Below, piece after piece: positions 1-7,433 of a stretch of DNA of 64,000 nt. Origin of the DNA: Streptomyces sp. NRRL S-244. GTDB lineage: Bacteria > Actinomycetota > Actinomycetes > Streptomycetales > Streptomycetaceae. The notes beneath the pieces are model-generated. The model saw only the letters and a program-made list of their open reading frames with translations, was not told where the DNA came from and did no database searches. The translations under genes and the position numbers were made by a program. Positions within the stretch are counted from its first letter, which is position 1; every line of letters starts with the position of its first letter. The DNA lies in NCBI RefSeq assembly GCF_000717915.1, contig NZ_JOCX01000023.1, positions 29,050 through 93,049 on the forward strand. The letters are read 5' to 3'.

Positions 1-525
1 CAGATCCGGCTGACCACGTACGTGGCGGGGGCGGTGGTCGGGCTGCTGATGTTCGGCTCGCTCGCCGTGCTGAGCGTGGAGCGGGACGCCCCGAACGGCA
101 ACATCAAGAACCTGGGCGACGCCGTGTGGTGGAGCTTCACCACGATGACGACCGTCGGGTACGGGGACCACTCCCCCACCACCGGGCTCGGCCGGGTCCT
201 CGCGGTGGGGCTGATGCTGTCGGGGATCGCGCTGCTGGGTGTGGTGACGGCCAACATCGCGGCCTGGTTCATCTCCCGGTTCGAACGCGACGACCGGGTG
301 GAGCGGGCGCAGACCGCCGCGATCGCGGAGCTGGCCGCGGAGGTACGGGCGCTGCGCGCCGAGATCGGGCGCCTCGGCGCGGCGGCCGCCCCGGGCCCGG
401 GGGCCGCTGCGGGTGCCGCGGCCGCCCAGGGTGCCGCGGCCGCTCCGGGCGCGGGGGCCGACGTACCGGCCCGGGTGCCCGAAGCGGCCCCGGCTGCGGA
501 CGCCGCTACCGCTCCCACACCTTGA
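1..525 (+). CDS. Potassium channel family protein, 5' end outside window
   Basis: This is the C-terminal part of a two-helix (ion_trans_2) potassium channel. The frame is open from base 1, and the first ATG at 22 lies inside a transmembrane helix, so the true start is upstream of the window. The selectivity filter TVGYGD is encoded at 151-168 after a pore helix (WWSFTTMTT). A second membrane helix follows, then a charged stretch rich in Glu, Arg and Ala that looks like a coiled coil. The last 45 or so residues are an Ala/Gly/Pro-rich tail of low complexity. It should conduct K+ across the cytoplasmic membrane. No ligand-binding RCK domain is visible. The gene converges on the next one and overlaps it by 20 bp. 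Confidence 0.85.
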   Translation, partial: QIRLTTYVAGAVVGLLMFGSLAVLSVERDAPNGNIKNLGDAVWWSFTTMTTVGYGDHSPTTGLGRVLAVGLMLSGIALLGVVTANIAAWFISRFERDDRVERAQTAAIAELAAEVRALRAEIGRLGAAAAPGPGAAAGAAAAQGAAAAPGAGADVPARVPEAAPAADAATAPTP

Positions 526-907
526 AGGCCCTGACCAGGTAGGGGGATTCGGGCAGCCAGACCCCGTCGCCGGGATACGTCTGGAACTCGCCGGTCTCCG
601 CGCACTCGGCCGACTGGTAGGTGGTCACCGGCCGCCCGGTGCCGTTGACCAGCGACTGGGCGCTGGTCCCGGCGGGCAGCGCCGTACAGCTGTTGATGTC
701 CAGGGTGCTCAGCTCGTGGGTGTGGCGGGTTCCCTTGAACTGCGGCTTCGCCCACAGGCACAGCTGCCCGGTGGCGCAGGCGGGGGCCTTGCCCGGCGGC
801 GGGCCGGCGGCGTGTGCGGCGCTGGCCGTACTCGGGATGAGCGCGGCCAGGGCCAGGACGGTCGCGGCCAGGACGGTGGTGGACCGTGCGGGTGAACTCG
901 TACGCAT
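506..907 (-). CDS. Secreted peptidase inhibitor family I36-like protein
   Basis: This is a small exported protein of 133 residues. The N-terminus has two Arg residues and a long hydrophobic core ending near Ala-Ser-Ala (about residue 30), a typical Sec signal peptide. The mature part has the pattern of the I36 (SMPI-like) inhibitor and beta/gamma-crystallin fold: CLW near residue 50, paired cysteines and a short aromatic C-terminus. Known members bind metalloproteases; the target here is not visible. The ATG is preceded in the coding direction by an AAGGAG-like site. The 3' end overlaps the converging channel gene. Fold assignment is moderately sure; inhibitory activity is inferred. Confidence 0.7.
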   Translation of the reverse strand: MRTSSPARSTTVLAATVLALAALIPSTASAAHAAGPPPGKAPACATGQLCLWAKPQFKGTRHTHELSTLDINSCTALPAGTSAQSLVNGTGRPVTTYQSAECAETGEFQTYPGDGVWLPESPYLVRAFKVWER

Positions 908-1321
908 GACGGGTCAACTCCTTGTGGACGACGGCACCCCGGACCGCTTCCGGAGCGCCTCGGACACCACGCTGACCTGCGAGGACGGTCGGGCGGAAGG
1001 GGCCGGGGGCCGGTCCACCCGGATAGGCGACGGCCCCGCCGGAACCGCCCGGCGGGGCTGTCGTACGTCCGCGGTTGACGCCCGCGCGAGGGCGTCGGGG
1101 CGGGTGCGGGCGGCTCGGCCCGCCCCCGGCCGTCCCCGAACGGGTTGCCTGCGGGGCGTCGCCGACGACGACCTCGGTGGCGCCGGCCAGGAGCGACGGC
1201 GGCCGACACTTCACCAACGGCTCAGCGAGACAGTGGCTGTCAGGTCGGTCACAGGTACCCTGACCGCTCACTCAGCGTCAGCGTCGGCAGGCGGAGCCTG
1301 CGGAAAGGACACCCCTCGGTG
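908..1321. other. Intergenic region with a hairpin and a candidate TetR operator
   Basis: This stretch of about 410 bases lies between the I36 gene start and the TetR gene start, and I see no convincing gene in it. It holds a perfect 10-bp stem (1033-1042 with 1049-1058, loop AACCGC), which is not followed by a T run and is not next to a gene end. It also holds an inverted repeat CGGTCA-N9-TGACCG at 1246-1266, 55 bases before the TetR start. The latter is a plausible autoregulatory operator. Confidence 0.4.
1246..1266. promoter_or_regulatory. Candidate TetR operator CGGTCA-N9-TGACCG
   Basis: Two perfect 6-bp inverted arms are separated by 9 bases that include GGTACC. They lie just upstream of the TetR gene at 1322, where TetR-family autorepressors usually bind. 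This is inference from position and symmetry only. Confidence 0.35.
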
Positions 1322-1972
1322 ATGACCGACGAGCGGCCGGCGCCGGTACCGGCGCCCGGACTGCGCGAACGCAAGAAGCGGCGCACCCGGGACGCGCTGC
1401 TGCGCGCCGCCCTCCTCCTCTTCGTCGCGCAGGGGTACGAGCGCACCACCGTCGACGAGATCACCGACGCCGTGGACGTCTCCCAGCGCACCTTCTTCCG
1501 GTACTTCGCCAACAAGGAGGAGGTCGCCTTCGCCGTCCAGGACCTCGTCGAGTCGCACTTCGTCGCCGCGCTGACCGCCCGGCCCCCCGCCGAGGGCCCG
1601 CTCGAAGCCCTGCGCGGCGCGCTGCTCCGTGCCTGGGACACCCTGGAGGAGGCCCTGTCCGACGTGGTGCCGGTCGACCTCTACATGCGTACGTACCAGC
1701 TCATCGAGTCGACGCCGGCGCTGCTCGCCGTGCACCTGCGCCGCTCGACCGAGCTGGAGGAGCGCATCGCCCGGCTGATCGCCGAGCGCGAGGACCTGGA
1801 CGTGGACGCGGATCCGCGGCCCCGGGTGGCGGTCGCCGCCTTCTCCGGGGTGATGAGGGTCACCGGGCGGCTGTGGGGGCAGGGCGAGGACGCCAGCGTG
1901 GCCTCGATCCGGCGGATGACCGAGGCCTGCCTTGACCAGATCGGCCCGGCGCTGGCCGCGGAGTGGCGCTGA
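1322..1972 (+). CDS. TetR/AcrR family transcriptional regulator
   Basis: This is a DNA-binding repressor of 216 residues. The TetR_N helix-turn-helix covers roughly residues 15-65 (KRRTRDALLRAALLLF, then TTVDEITDAVDVSQRTFFRYF), with the typical FRYFANKEE end. The C-terminal two thirds are a helical ligand and dimer domain with no family I can name. The frame is open upstream, but the ATG at 1322 follows GGAAAGGAC, and the helix-turn-helix begins shortly after, so the start is set there. The nearest candidate site is the inverted repeat at 1246-1266. A divergent target gene is not obvious because the I36 gene starts 415 bp away. Confidence 0.88.
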   Translation: MTDERPAPVPAPGLRERKKRRTRDALLRAALLLFVAQGYERTTVDEITDAVDVSQRTFFRYFANKEEVAFAVQDLVESHFVAALTARPPAEGPLEALRGALLRAWDTLEEALSDVVPVDLYMRTYQLIESTPALLAVHLRRSTELEERIARLIAEREDLDVDADPRPRVAVAAFSGVMRVTGRLWGQGEDASVASIRRMTEACLDQIGPALAAEWR

Positions 1973-2056
1973 ACACCCGTACGGGCTCGCACCGTCGGCC
2001 GTGAACCCGGTCACCCTGGGCGCCGTGGCCGGATCCGGTCTCCTACGCTGGTCCCA

Positions 2057-3292
2057 GTGAACCTGCCCGGCCTCGCCCACTCCACCGCCGTCGGCGCCGA
2101 CCCGCGCCCCGCCGCCCTGCGCACCCTGCTCGCGCTCGCGGTGGTCTTCATCATGCTGGCGACCACCGGCTGGACCGCGGTGCACCGCCCCGACGCGGGC
2201 ACCACCCTGCGGACCGCCGCCCTCGCCTCCTGGGCCTCGGCCCGGATCGACGGCCGCCCGGTGCCGCCCGCCGACGCCCCCGTACGGACGGTGGCCCGGT
2301 TCTTCGCCGGCCTCGACGGGTCCCAGCGGGCCCGGCTGGCCGAGGGGTACCCCCTGGTCGTCGGCAACCTCGACGGGGTGCCCGCCGCACTGCGCTACCG
2401 GGCCAATCTGCGCGGCCTGGAGCTGGCCGAGCGGGCGGAGGAGGCCCGCAGCCGGGACGTCAGCCTGACCCCGGCCGACCGCACCGCGGCCGGCCGGCGC
2501 TCCCACCGCTTCGAGTCCCTGGCCGAGCCGGGCCGGCAGATCCTCGCCTTCGACCCGACCGGCGGCGGCCGTGTCGCCGAGGTGTTCGGCGATCTCGACC
2601 GGGCGGACCGGATCTCGGTGGTCGTCCCCGGCGTCGACACCGACGTGCTCACCTTCGAGCGCACCCAGCGCCGCCTCACCGCGCCCGTCGGCATGGCCCG
2701 GTCGCTGTACGAGGCCCAGCGCGCGCAGGCTCCCGGCAGCCGGACCGCGGTCATCGCCTGGGCGGGCTACACCGCGCCGACCGGGGTCGGCATGGACGCG
2801 GCCACCGGCCGGATGGCGGTGGACGGAGCCGTACGGCTGGAGTCCCTGGCGGCGGCGCTGCCCGGGGACGCGAGCGTGGCGCTGTTCTGCCACAGCTACG
2901 GCTCGGTGGTGTGCGGGGTCGCCGCGCACGCGCTGCCGGCGTCGGTGACGGACGTGGTGGTGGCGGGCAGCCCGGGGATGCGCGCGGGGTCGGTGGCCGA
3001 CCTGCACACCTCGGCCCGGGTGTGGGCCACGCGGGACTCCGGGGACTGGATCGCGGACGTACCGCACCTGGAGGTCGGCGGGGTCGGCCACGGGGCGGAC
3101 CCGGTGTCGCCGGAGTTCGGATCGCGGGTGCTGTCCGCGGCCGGGGCGAAGCTCCACACCGGCTATTTCGAGCCAGGCACCGGTTCCCTGGACAACTTCG
3201 CCAAAATCGGAACCGGCGCGTTCGATTCCATCACGTGCGCGACCGGCGACGATGCGTGCCGGCGTGGAATTTCCGGGACAGACGGGGACTGA
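2057..3292 (+). CDS. Membrane-anchored alpha/beta hydrolase (DUF1023 type)
   Basis: This 411-residue protein has a hydrophobic segment at about residues 22-42 that should be a signal anchor. The region from about 165 onward matches the actinobacterial DUF1023 alpha/beta-hydrolase pattern: a VVVPGVDTD strand, a helix with EAQRAQAPGSRTAVIAW, and a nucleophile elbow CHSYGS with Ser280. The usual first Gly of GxSxG is Cys. A late Asp (ADVPHLE region) and a His near HTGYFEPG could complete the triad. The substrate is unknown. The start is GTG. A perfect stem-loop follows at 3332-3353. The family call is fairly sure; enzymatic role is inferred. Confidence 0.75.
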   Translation: MNLPGLAHSTAVGADPRPAALRTLLALAVVFIMLATTGWTAVHRPDAGTTLRTAALASWASARIDGRPVPPADAPVRTVARFFAGLDGSQRARLAEGYPLVVGNLDGVPAALRYRANLRGLELAERAEEARSRDVSLTPADRTAAGRRSHRFESLAEPGRQILAFDPTGGGRVAEVFGDLDRADRISVVVPGVDTDVLTFERTQRRLTAPVGMARSLYEAQRAQAPGSRTAVIAWAGYTAPTGVGMDAATGRMAVDGAVRLESLAAALPGDASVALFCHSYGSVVCGVAAHALPASVTDVVVAGSPGMRAGSVADLHTSARVWATRDSGDWIADVPHLEVGGVGHGADPVSPEFGSRVLSAAGAKLHTGYFEPGTGSLDNFAKIGTGAFDSITCATGDDACRRGISGTDGD

Positions 3293-3331
3293 CACGCGTA
3301 GAGCCCTGGAAAACGGGCTTCGCACCGAGGG

Positions 3332-3356
3332 GGGACGCACGGGGGTGCGTCCCTTT
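3332..3356 (+). terminator. Stem-loop terminator after the DUF1023 hydrolase
   Basis: GGGACGCAC (3332-3340) pairs perfectly with GTGCGTCCC (3345-3353) around a GGGG loop and is followed by TTT. It lies between the hydrolase stop and the next start at 3369. Confidence 0.6.
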
Positions 3357-3368
3357 ACCATGTGCCGC

Positions 3369-4220
3369 ATGGGTGACGTACTGGCCGGAAATCATGCCGT
3401 CTGGGAGTTCGACTCGGACTCGGTGCTCATCCGCTTCGCACGGGGGATACGAACGCCGAGGACTCCGAGACTCCTGCACGCCCTCGGGGAGCGGCGCATC
3501 CCCTTCGAGGCGTTGGCGGGGGTGACCGTGAGCGCGACCGGATCCGGGGGGAGACGGGACGCGGTGGTCCTGCGTGCCGTGCCGCGGACGGGCGCGGATC
3601 CGCTGGTGGAGGCCGCCGCCGGGCAGTTGCGGGAGGTCTGCGATCCGTACCGGCTGGTGCTGCCGGGCGACCGGGCCGGGCAGGCCGCCGAGTTCGCGGA
3701 CGCCGTACGGGCCCGGCTGGGCCCGGAGGCCGCCGAGCCGGCGGAGCGCTTCCTGGTCCAGGTGCCGCAGCCGCCGCTGCAGCTGAAGGCGTACGACGCG
3801 CGGCTCGGCTTCGACGGCTCGGCGGTCACCTTCCAGTGGTCGCGCACGGGGGCAACGAGCGCCAAGTGGAAGGCGGGCGACCAGCGTTACCCGCTGACCG
3901 CGCTGACCGGCGTCGAGTGGAGCTCCCCGGAGCGGCCGGGCGGCCACCTGCGGCTGCTGCTGCGGGACGCGGCGGGCGACCCGCGGCCCGACCACGACCT
4001 GGCGGCCGCGGTCTTCGCCGTCGGGTACGGGTCGGTGCACGAGTCGCTGCCGTTCGCGGCGGCCGTCCTCGCCGCCCTGCGCGGCCGCGCCCCGGTGGCC
4101 TCGGTCCCGGCGGCCCGTACGGACGAACGCCTGCACCACCTGAGCGAGTTGTACAGCGCGGGCCTGCTGACGGACGCCGAGTACGCGGCGCTGCGCGACC
4201 GCTTCGCCGCCGAAGCCTGA
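3369..4220 (+). CDS. DUF4429 domain protein with C-terminal SHOCT
   Basis: This 283-residue soluble protein has two similar halves. The first (about 1-115) reads DVLAGNHAVWEFDSDSVLIRF. The second (about 135-230) has VTFQWSRTGATSAKWKAGDQRYPL. Both have the pattern of the Streptomyces DUF4429 domain, which resembles a PH-like fold. The last 30 residues (LHHLSELYSAGLLTDAEYAALRDRF) are a classic SHOCT motif. Function is unknown; SHOCT segments are often found in oligomerising or membrane-associated proteins. An ATG at 3360 is also in frame, but the family normally begins MGDVLAG, so 3369 was chosen. It is probably transcribed alone, given the stem-loop upstream. Confidence 0.75.
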   Translation: MGDVLAGNHAVWEFDSDSVLIRFARGIRTPRTPRLLHALGERRIPFEALAGVTVSATGSGGRRDAVVLRAVPRTGADPLVEAAAGQLREVCDPYRLVLPGDRAGQAAEFADAVRARLGPEAAEPAERFLVQVPQPPLQLKAYDARLGFDGSAVTFQWSRTGATSAKWKAGDQRYPLTALTGVEWSSPERPGGHLRLLLRDAAGDPRPDHDLAAAVFAVGYGSVHESLPFAAAVLAALRGRAPVASVPAARTDERLHHLSELYSAGLLTDAEYAALRDRFAAEA

Positions 4221-4336
4221 CGCACGGCTGGCCGACCTGCGATCCGCCGACCCGCGACGGACCGGCCGAGGCCCTCCGCGGCCGCCGGCGGGAGGCCCCC
4301 CGCCGGCGGCCGCGGGCCGGACCCGGGACGACCGGT

Positions 4337-5356
4337 CTAGCCCTCGCGGCCCGCGGACGTCCAGGTCATGTCCGGGTAGCGGTCGCCGGAGACGTGGGCG
4401 GCGATCGGCTCCAGCAGCGCCAGCTCCGCCGGCGTCAGCGTGATCCGCGTCGCGGCGGTGTTCTCCGCGAGACGGCCGGTCTTGCGGGTGCCCGGGATCG
4501 GGACCACGGTCAGCCCGTGCACCTGCGCCCGCTGGTGCACCCAGGCCAGCGCGATCTGCGCCGGGGTCGCCCCGTGCGCCTGCGCGATCTCCCGCACCGG
4601 CGCCAGCAGCTCCGCGTTGGCCTTGGCGTTGTCACCCGTGAACCGGGGCTGGAAGCGGCGGAAGTCCGCCGCCGAAAGGTCCGCCGCCGCGTCCGCGAAC
4701 GAGCCGGTCAGGAAGCCGCGCCCGAGCGGGGAGTACGGCACGAAGGCCACGCCCAGCTCCGCCGCCGCGCCCACCGCGGTGCGCTCCACGTCCCGGCTGA
4801 ACAGCGACCACTCCGACTGGAGCGCCGCGATCGGGTGCACCGCGTACGCCTCGCGCAGCTCGGGGCCGGTGACCTCGCTGAGCCCCAGGTGGCGCACCTT
4901 GCCCTCCTGCACCAGCTCGGCCATCGTGCCCACCGACTCGGCGAAGGGCACGGCCGGGTCGCGCCGGTGCATGTAGTAGAGGTCGATCACGTCGGTACCG
5001 AGCCGGCGCAGGCTGTCCTCCACGGCCCGGCGGATGTACGCGGGGTCGTTGCGGATGCCCCGGTGCTGCGGGTCGTCGGTGCGCTCGATGCCGAACTTGG
5101 TGGCGAGGGTGATCTCGTCCCGGTGCTCGGCCACGAACGGCGCGATGAACTTCTCGTTGGCGCCGCGCCCGTAGCTGTCCGCGGTGTCGAAGAGGGTGAC
5201 CCCGGTGGCCAGGGCCGCTTCCAGGGTGTCGCGGGCCCGCGCCTCGTCGGTCTCCCCGTAGAACTCGCTCATGCCCATGCAGCCGAGGCCCTGGATGCCC
5301 ACGAGCGGGCCTCCCTTGCCGAGTTCGACCTGCTCGATGGTGGTGTTCTGCGTCAT
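4337..5356 (-). CDS. Aldo/keto reductase
   Basis: This NADPH-dependent carbonyl reductase has 339 residues in a TIM-barrel. The catalytic tetrad is visible as Asp57 (LFDTADSYG), Tyr62, Lys87 (ATKFGIER) and His130 (YYMHRRDP). The spacing fits the AKR11/12/13-like bacterial group (YajO/IolS type). Near the C-terminus VPIPGTRKTGRL supplies the cofactor phosphate-binding loop. Its ATG overlaps the TGA of the upstream MerR gene (ATGA at 5353-5356), so the two are translationally coupled and almost certainly form one operon. The inducer is probably a reactive carbonyl or related electrophile handled by the enzyme; that is inference. Confidence 0.9.
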   Translation of the reverse strand: MTQNTTIEQVELGKGGPLVGIQGLGCMGMSEFYGETDEARARDTLEAALATGVTLFDTADSYGRGANEKFIAPFVAEHRDEITLATKFGIERTDDPQHRGIRNDPAYIRRAVEDSLRRLGTDVIDLYYMHRRDPAVPFAESVGTMAELVQEGKVRHLGLSEVTGPELREAYAVHPIAALQSEWSLFSRDVERTAVGAAAELGVAFVPYSPLGRGFLTGSFADAAADLSAADFRRFQPRFTGDNAKANAELLAPVREIAQAHGATPAQIALAWVHQRAQVHGLTVVPIPGTRKTGRLAENTAATRITLTPAELALLEPIAAHVSGDRYPDMTWTSAGREG

Positions 5357-5748
5357 TGCCGTGTCGCCTTCCCCGCGGTCGTGCCCGTTGCATACATGTC
5401 GATCTTGAAGTCCAGTACGGCGAGCGCGTCGTTCAGCTCCGCTATCCGCGCACGCACCTCGCGCCGCGTCTGCTCCAGCAGTTCGCGCCGCTGGTCGACG
5501 GTGTGCTCGCCCTCGCGCACGAGTTCGGCGTAGCGGACCATGTCCGCCACCGACATCCCGGTGGCGCGCAGCTTGCCCACGAAGGCCAGCCAGTGGAGGT
5601 CCTTGTCGCTGAACCGGCGCTGTCCCGAGTGGGAGCGGTCCACGTGCGGCATCAGGCCGATCCGTTCGTACCAGCGCAGCGTGTGCTGGGTCAGACCGGT
5701 CCGGGCCTCGACCTCGCTGATCGTGTACCGCGTCTCCGTCAGGCTCAT
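5353..5748 (-). CDS. MerR family transcriptional regulator
   Basis: This 131-residue regulator has the MerR winged helix at the N-terminus (YTISEVEARTGLTQHTLRWYERIGLM, then the wing with RRFSDKDLHWL). A long dimerisation helix follows (about 80-118). There is no cysteine anywhere, so metal or thiol sensing of the MerR/SoxR/CueR kind is unlikely, and the C-terminus is short with no ligand domain. The frame is open further upstream to 5949, but that would run through the palindromic operator and into the divergent gene. The ATG at 5748 begins the helix-turn-helix directly and lies about 7 bases from a good -10, so the message may be leaderless. Confidence 0.88.
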   Translation of the reverse strand: MSLTETRYTISEVEARTGLTQHTLRWYERIGLMPHVDRSHSGQRRFSDKDLHWLAFVGKLRATGMSVADMVRYAELVREGEHTVDQRRELLEQTRREVRARIAELNDALAVLDFKIDMYATGTTAGKATRQ

Positions 5749-5755
5749 GACGACC

Positions 5756-5786
5756 ACGCTAAAACCTTGGAGTGCACTCCAAGCAA
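5756..5786 (-). promoter_or_regulatory. MerR-type promoter with 19-bp spacer and palindromic operator
   Basis: The perfect 18-bp palindrome CTTGGAGTGCACTCCAAG lies at 5766-5783. On the minus strand TTGCTT (5786-5781) and TAGCGT (5761-5756) form -35 and -10 hexamers 19 bp apart. That is the long spacing MerR proteins correct by twisting the DNA. The -10 ends 7-8 bases before the ATG at 5748. On the plus strand TAGGCT at 5788-5793 could serve the divergent gene. Confidence 0.7.
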
Positions 5787-5800
5787 GTAGGCTCGGCCGC

Positions 5801-6637
5801 ATGGAGAGCGTGGAGACCCTGCAGAGTCTGCGGACCATCGAAAACTGGCCGGTACCGACCGCCGCGGCGGCCGTGGTGCGCGCCGACGGGAGCCTGGCCG
5901 GCTCCCACGGGCCCCTGGACCACCGCTTCGCGCTGGCCTCGGTGACCAAGCCCCTCGCCGCGTACGCCGCGCTCGTCGCGTACGAGGAGGGGGCGATCGA
6001 GCTGGACGAGCCGGCCGGGCCCGAGGGTTCGACGGTCCGTCACCTGCTCGCGCACACCAGCGGGCTGGCGTTCGACGAGCACCGCGCGATGGCCGCGCCC
6101 GGTACGCGCCGGCTGTACTCGAACGCCGGTTTCGAAGTGCTCGGCGACCACATCACCAAGGCCACCGGCATCCCGTTCACCGAGTACGTGCACCAGGCGG
6201 TGTTCGAGCCGCTCGGCATGGCGTCGACCACCCTGGAGGGCTCGCCGGCCAAGGACGGGGTCTCGACGGTCCGCGACCTCGTCCGGTTCGCCGCCGAGCT
6301 CCAGGCGCCGCGGCTGCTGGACGTGCGTACGGTCGCGGAGGCCACCTCCGTGGTCCACCCGGGGCTCAAGGGGGTGCTCCCGGGGTACGGGATCCAGTCC
6401 CCCAACGACTGGGGGCTCGGCCTGGAGATCCGCGACGGCAAGTCCCCGCACTGGACGGGCGCCTCGTCCTCGCCGCGCACCTTCGGCCACTTCGGGCAGG
6501 CCGGCACCTTCCTGTGGGTGGATCCGGACGCCCGCGCCGCGTGTGTGGCGCTGGCCGACCGCGCCTTCGGCCCGTGGGCCGTGGAGGCCTGGCCTCCGTT
6601 CACCGACGCGGTCCTCGCCGAGCTCGCCGCCCGGTAG
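5801..6637 (+). CDS. Serine hydrolase, beta-lactamase class C / DD-peptidase fold
   Basis: This 278-residue protein has the motifs of the Beta-lactamase (AmpC/EstB) family. The SxxK motif is ASVTK with Ser47 and Lys50. The YxN motif is Tyr106-Ser-Asn108 (RRLYSNAGFEVL). The third box is HFGQAGTF in the C-terminal part, in place of KTG. No signal peptide is visible, so it is probably an intracellular esterase or peptidase rather than a secreted beta-lactamase. It starts at the ATG at 5801, 18 bases past the palindrome shared with the divergent MerR gene, and may therefore be controlled by that MerR. The substrate is unknown. Confidence 0.82.
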   Translation: MESVETLQSLRTIENWPVPTAAAAVVRADGSLAGSHGPLDHRFALASVTKPLAAYAALVAYEEGAIELDEPAGPEGSTVRHLLAHTSGLAFDEHRAMAAPGTRRLYSNAGFEVLGDHITKATGIPFTEYVHQAVFEPLGMASTTLEGSPAKDGVSTVRDLVRFAAELQAPRLLDVRTVAEATSVVHPGLKGVLPGYGIQSPNDWGLGLEIRDGKSPHWTGASSSPRTFGHFGQAGTFLWVDPDARAACVALADRAFGPWAVEAWPPFTDAVLAELAAR

Positions 6638-6698
6638 GACCGGAAGCCAGGGCAGCACGGCGGCTACGGCAGCCAGGGCGGCACGGCTGCCACGGCGG

Positions 6699-7352
6699 CT
6701 ACGGCAGCTCCCAGATCAGCAGCTCGCCCGGGGATCCGGCGACGATCTCCAGGCCCCGCTCCCCGGTGATCCGCGCCGCGTCCCCGGGGCCGAGCTCCTC
6801 CCCGTCCAGCCGCAGGTCCCCGCGTACCACGTGCAGGTAGATCCGCTCCGCCGCCGGTACGGCCACCCGCTCGCCCGCGCCGGGCCGCCGCACATGCAGG
6901 ACGGCGCCGGCCGCGGGGATCTCGTACGGGGTGCCGTCGGCGATCTGCCGGACCAGCGTGTACGAGGGCTCCCCGCCCTGGGCCGCCGGCGCGAGCCACG
7001 TCTGCACGAAGCGCAGCGGCGCCGCGCCGTCGTTGCGCTCGATGTGCCGGGCGCCGGATCCGGCGGCCAGGTGCTGCACGTCGCCGGGCCGGACCACGGT
7101 GCTCTCGCCCGTGCTGCCCTTGTGCGTGAGCTCGCCCTCGACGACCCAGGTGACGATCTCGGTGTGGCTGTGCGGGTGCTCGTCGAAGCCGGCGCCCGCG
7201 GCGAGCCTCTCCTCGTTGCAGGCCAGGACCGGGCCGAAGCGCAGGTTGTCCGGGTCGTAGTGCGGGCCGAACGAGAAGGCGTGCGCGGTCGTGATCCCGG
7301 CGTCCGGATCCCCGCCTGCGTACCGGTCGGCCCCGCGGCGTACGTCAATCAT
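6699..7352 (-). CDS. Pirin family protein
   Basis: This bicupin protein has 217 residues. The first cupin carries the pirin signature FDEHPHSHTEIVTWVVEGEL, whose His residues and Glu usually bind Fe(II). It also has a later His in VQHLAAGSGARHIERN. The second cupin is shorter and ends with IYLHVVRGDLRLDG. Members act as quercetin dioxygenases or redox-responsive co-regulators; which applies here cannot be told. The frame is open far upstream through the antisense of fasR. The ATG at 7352 (MIDVRRGADRY) is the family start. It is divergent from fasR, with 81 bp between them. Confidence 0.88.
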   Translation of the reverse strand: MIDVRRGADRYAGGDPDAGITTAHAFSFGPHYDPDNLRFGPVLACNEERLAAGAGFDEHPHSHTEIVTWVVEGELTHKGSTGESTVVRPGDVQHLAAGSGARHIERNDGAAPLRFVQTWLAPAAQGGEPSYTLVRQIADGTPYEIPAAGAVLHVRRPGAGERVAVPAAERIYLHVVRGDLRLDGEELGPGDAARITGERGLEIVAGSPGELLIWELP

Positions 7353-7433
7353 GGAAGTCACCGTAGCCCCCCGGGGGAATGCCGCCACGGGACCGGACTC
7401 CGCGCCGCCGTCCCGATAAGGCAGTCTTGTCCC

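Noticed and set aside
5353..5748. SoxR or metal-type MerR sensor
   Set aside because: The protein has no cysteine, which those sensors require.
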